Source: Pseudomonadota bacterium
GTDB taxonomy: Bacteria > Pseudomonadota > Alphaproteobacteria > Caulobacterales > Caulobacteraceae
Length of the DNA: 6,724 bases
Assembly (NCBI GenBank): GCA_023433585.1
Contig: JAEZCL010000089.1
Coordinates: forward strand, 1-6,724
Direction: 5' to 3'
Each line of letters begins with the position of its first letter. Position 1 is the stretch's first letter. Positions 5,624 to 6,724 of this stretch are shown in pieces. The position numbers and the translations under genes are program-made. The notes under the pieces are model-generated. The model had not been told where the DNA came from. It did no database searches and saw only the letters and a list, made by a program, of their open reading frames with translations.

Positions 5624-6088
5624 GTGCGCATCGGCGTCATCGCCATCGGAAAGCCGGGGCGCGGTCCCGAGGCGGACCTGGCGGACGACTATGCGCGTCG
5701 GGCCACGGCGGCCGGCCGCGCCCTGGGCCTGGGCCCGGTCGAGCTGATCGACCTGGACCCCCGCAAGCCCGGCAAGGCGCCGGAAGCCGCGCTGATCCTG
5801 AACGCCGCCGAGGGCGCGCACCTGATCGCCTGCGACGAGCGGGGGCGGACCTGGAGCTCGCGCGCCTTTTCCGACCACATCGCGGCGCTGCGTGACCAGG
5901 GCGAGCGGCGGCTGGTCTTCGCCATCGGCGGGGCGGACGGGCTGGACCGGTCCGTGCTGGACGCGGCCCGCTCGACCCTCGCCTTCGGGCCCCAGACTTG
6001 GCCGCACGCCCTGGCCCGCGCCATGCTGGCCGAACAGATCTACCGGGCCGTGACCATCCTGGCCGGATCGCCCTATCATAGGGATTGA
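5624..6088 (+). CDS. rlmH: 23S rRNA pseudouridine-1915 N3-methyltransferase RlmH
   Basis: RlmH (YbeA family) is a SPOUT-class methyltransferase. It uses S-adenosylmethionine to methylate N3 of pseudouridine 1915 in helix 69 of 23S rRNA, acting on assembled 70S ribosomes. The gene starts with GTG, and AGGG (5614-5617) sits six bases upstream. In the 154-residue product the SAM-binding knot shows FAIGGADGLD (99-108), WPHALARAMLAEQIYRA (126-142) and the C-terminal GSPYHRD (148-154); the tyrosine and histidine of the YHR end are typical. CDERG (70-74) corresponds to the usual LDERG or LDxxG. Length matches the family. The stop overlaps the next gene's ATG by one base (TGATG), indicating translational coupling. 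Confidence 0.97.
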   Translation: MRIGVIAIGKPGRGPEADLADDYARRATAAGRALGLGPVELIDLDPRKPGKAPEAALILNAAEGAHLIACDERGRTWSSRAFSDHIAALRDQGERRLVFAIGGADGLDRSVLDAARSTLAFGPQTWPHALARAMLAEQIYRAVTILAGSPYHRD

Positions 6089-6724
6089 TGCGTCCCTCCC
6101 GTTCCATGCTCGTGCTGTCGGCTGTGCTGCTGGCCGCTCCGCCCGCCCTGGGCCAGCGCGCCGACGCGCCGCCCGACGAGATCGAACGCCTGCGGGTTGA
6201 ACACCGCGAGGAGCAGTTGCGCGCGCGGCGTCTGCGCGCGGACGCCGAGGAGGCCGCCGACGAGATCGCCCGCCTGGACCAGGATCTCAGGCGGCTGGAC
6301 CGCGAGGACGCGGGCGACACCGTGGCCATCAACGCCCAGCGTCGGCGCCTGGCGGAGCTGGGCGAGCGCGAGGCCGTGCTTCTGGGCCGTCTCAGCGGCG
6401 AACGAGCGCGCCAGGGCAGGCTGTTGTCCGCCTTGCAGATGATGAGCCGCAAGCCGCCGCCGCCGCTGCTGATTCCGGCTGATCGGGCCGTGGACACGGT
6501 GCGCGCGGCCATCCTGATGCAGGCGATCGCGCCTGAGCTTCAGGTGCGCGCCGACGCCCTGGTCGAGCAACAGGCCGAGATCGCCCGGGTGCGCCGCCGC
6601 GCGGCCCTGGCCAGCGAGGCGCTGTTCACCGCCGAGAGCGCCCAGATGAACCGCCGGGCCGAGATGGAGACCGCGCGCGCGCGCCGCCGCGAACTGGTCG
6701 CCATCCTGCGCGCCGACGCGGAAC
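6088..6724 (+). CDS. EnvC-like murein hydrolase activator, N-terminal part (cut by window edge)
   Basis: The frame is open from ATG 6088 to the right edge, giving 212 residues without a stop. A signal peptide is clear: basic MRPSR, a hydrophobic run at about 7-20, and likely cleavage after ALG (20-22). The rest is strongly charged and predicted coiled coil at about 30-115 and again at 150-212, rich in Arg, Glu and Ala. Between the coils lies RKPPPPLLIPADRAVDTVRA (121-140), followed by AILMQAIAPEL. This resembles the RxPPPxLL...AxxxVRxAILL segment I remember from alphaproteobacterial EnvC-family proteins. These normally end in a LytM/peptidase M23 domain lacking metal ligands and activate cell-wall amidases at division. 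That domain would lie beyond the window, so the assignment rests on the N-terminal part and the genomic position. ATG 6106 is an alternative start. Confidence 0.8.
   Translation, partial: MRPSRSMLVLSAVLLAAPPALGQRADAPPDEIERLRVEHREEQLRARRLRADAEEAADEIARLDQDLRRLDREDAGDTVAINAQRRRLAELGEREAVLLGRLSGERARQGRLLSALQMMSRKPPPPLLIPADRAVDTVRAAILMQAIAPELQVRADALVEQQAEIARVRRRAALASEALFTAESAQMNRRAEMETARARRRELVAILRADAE

Noticed and set aside
5129..6079. A 316-codon minus-strand frame opposite rsfS and rlmH
   Set aside because: It spans two well-identified + strand genes and their intergenic gap and has shadow-like composition.

Overview
The window is a very GC-rich stretch of bacterial chromosome, with G or C at most third codon positions in the large genes. 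It most resembles an alphaproteobacterium of the order Caulobacterales, and Brevundimonas is my best guess. The basis is the close resemblance of the Obg GTPase to Caulobacter CgtA as I remember it, the gene order obgE-proB-proA-nadD-rsfS-rlmH-envC-like, and the intergenic repeat built around CTCCCCTTCATGGGGAG. I recall both the order and the repeat as common in that group. The assignment is inference; no search was run.

Layout. Bases 1-308 hold no convincing gene. They carry three related palindromic elements, two of which form a perfect 27-base inverted repeat (133-159 against 247-273). Bases 309-693 hold a small unrecognised gene (94 codons) and a weaker, overlapping 47-codon ORF that ends 7 bases before obgE. 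From 701 to the right edge every large gene is on the + strand and tightly packed: obgE (701-1753), proB (about 1777-3009), proA (3040-4353), nadD (4429-5088), rsfS (about 5132-5605), rlmH (5624-6088) and the start of an EnvC-like peptidoglycan hydrolase activator (6088 to beyond 6724). The obgE-proB and rlmH-envC junctions touch or overlap. The largest gap in this part is 75 bases, between proA and nadD. I saw no clear terminator or sigma-70 promoter.

Function. Three products act on the large ribosomal subunit: ObgE in 50S maturation, RsfS in blocking subunit joining through uL14, and RlmH in methylating 23S rRNA. ProB and ProA carry out the first two steps of proline synthesis, NadD makes the dinucleotide precursor of NAD, and the EnvC-like protein would act in the periplasm on cell-wall splitting. 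This is a housekeeping cluster. I found no defence system, mobile element, CRISPR array, tRNA or rRNA. The least explained parts are the palindromic repeats and the small overlapping ORFs in front of obgE.
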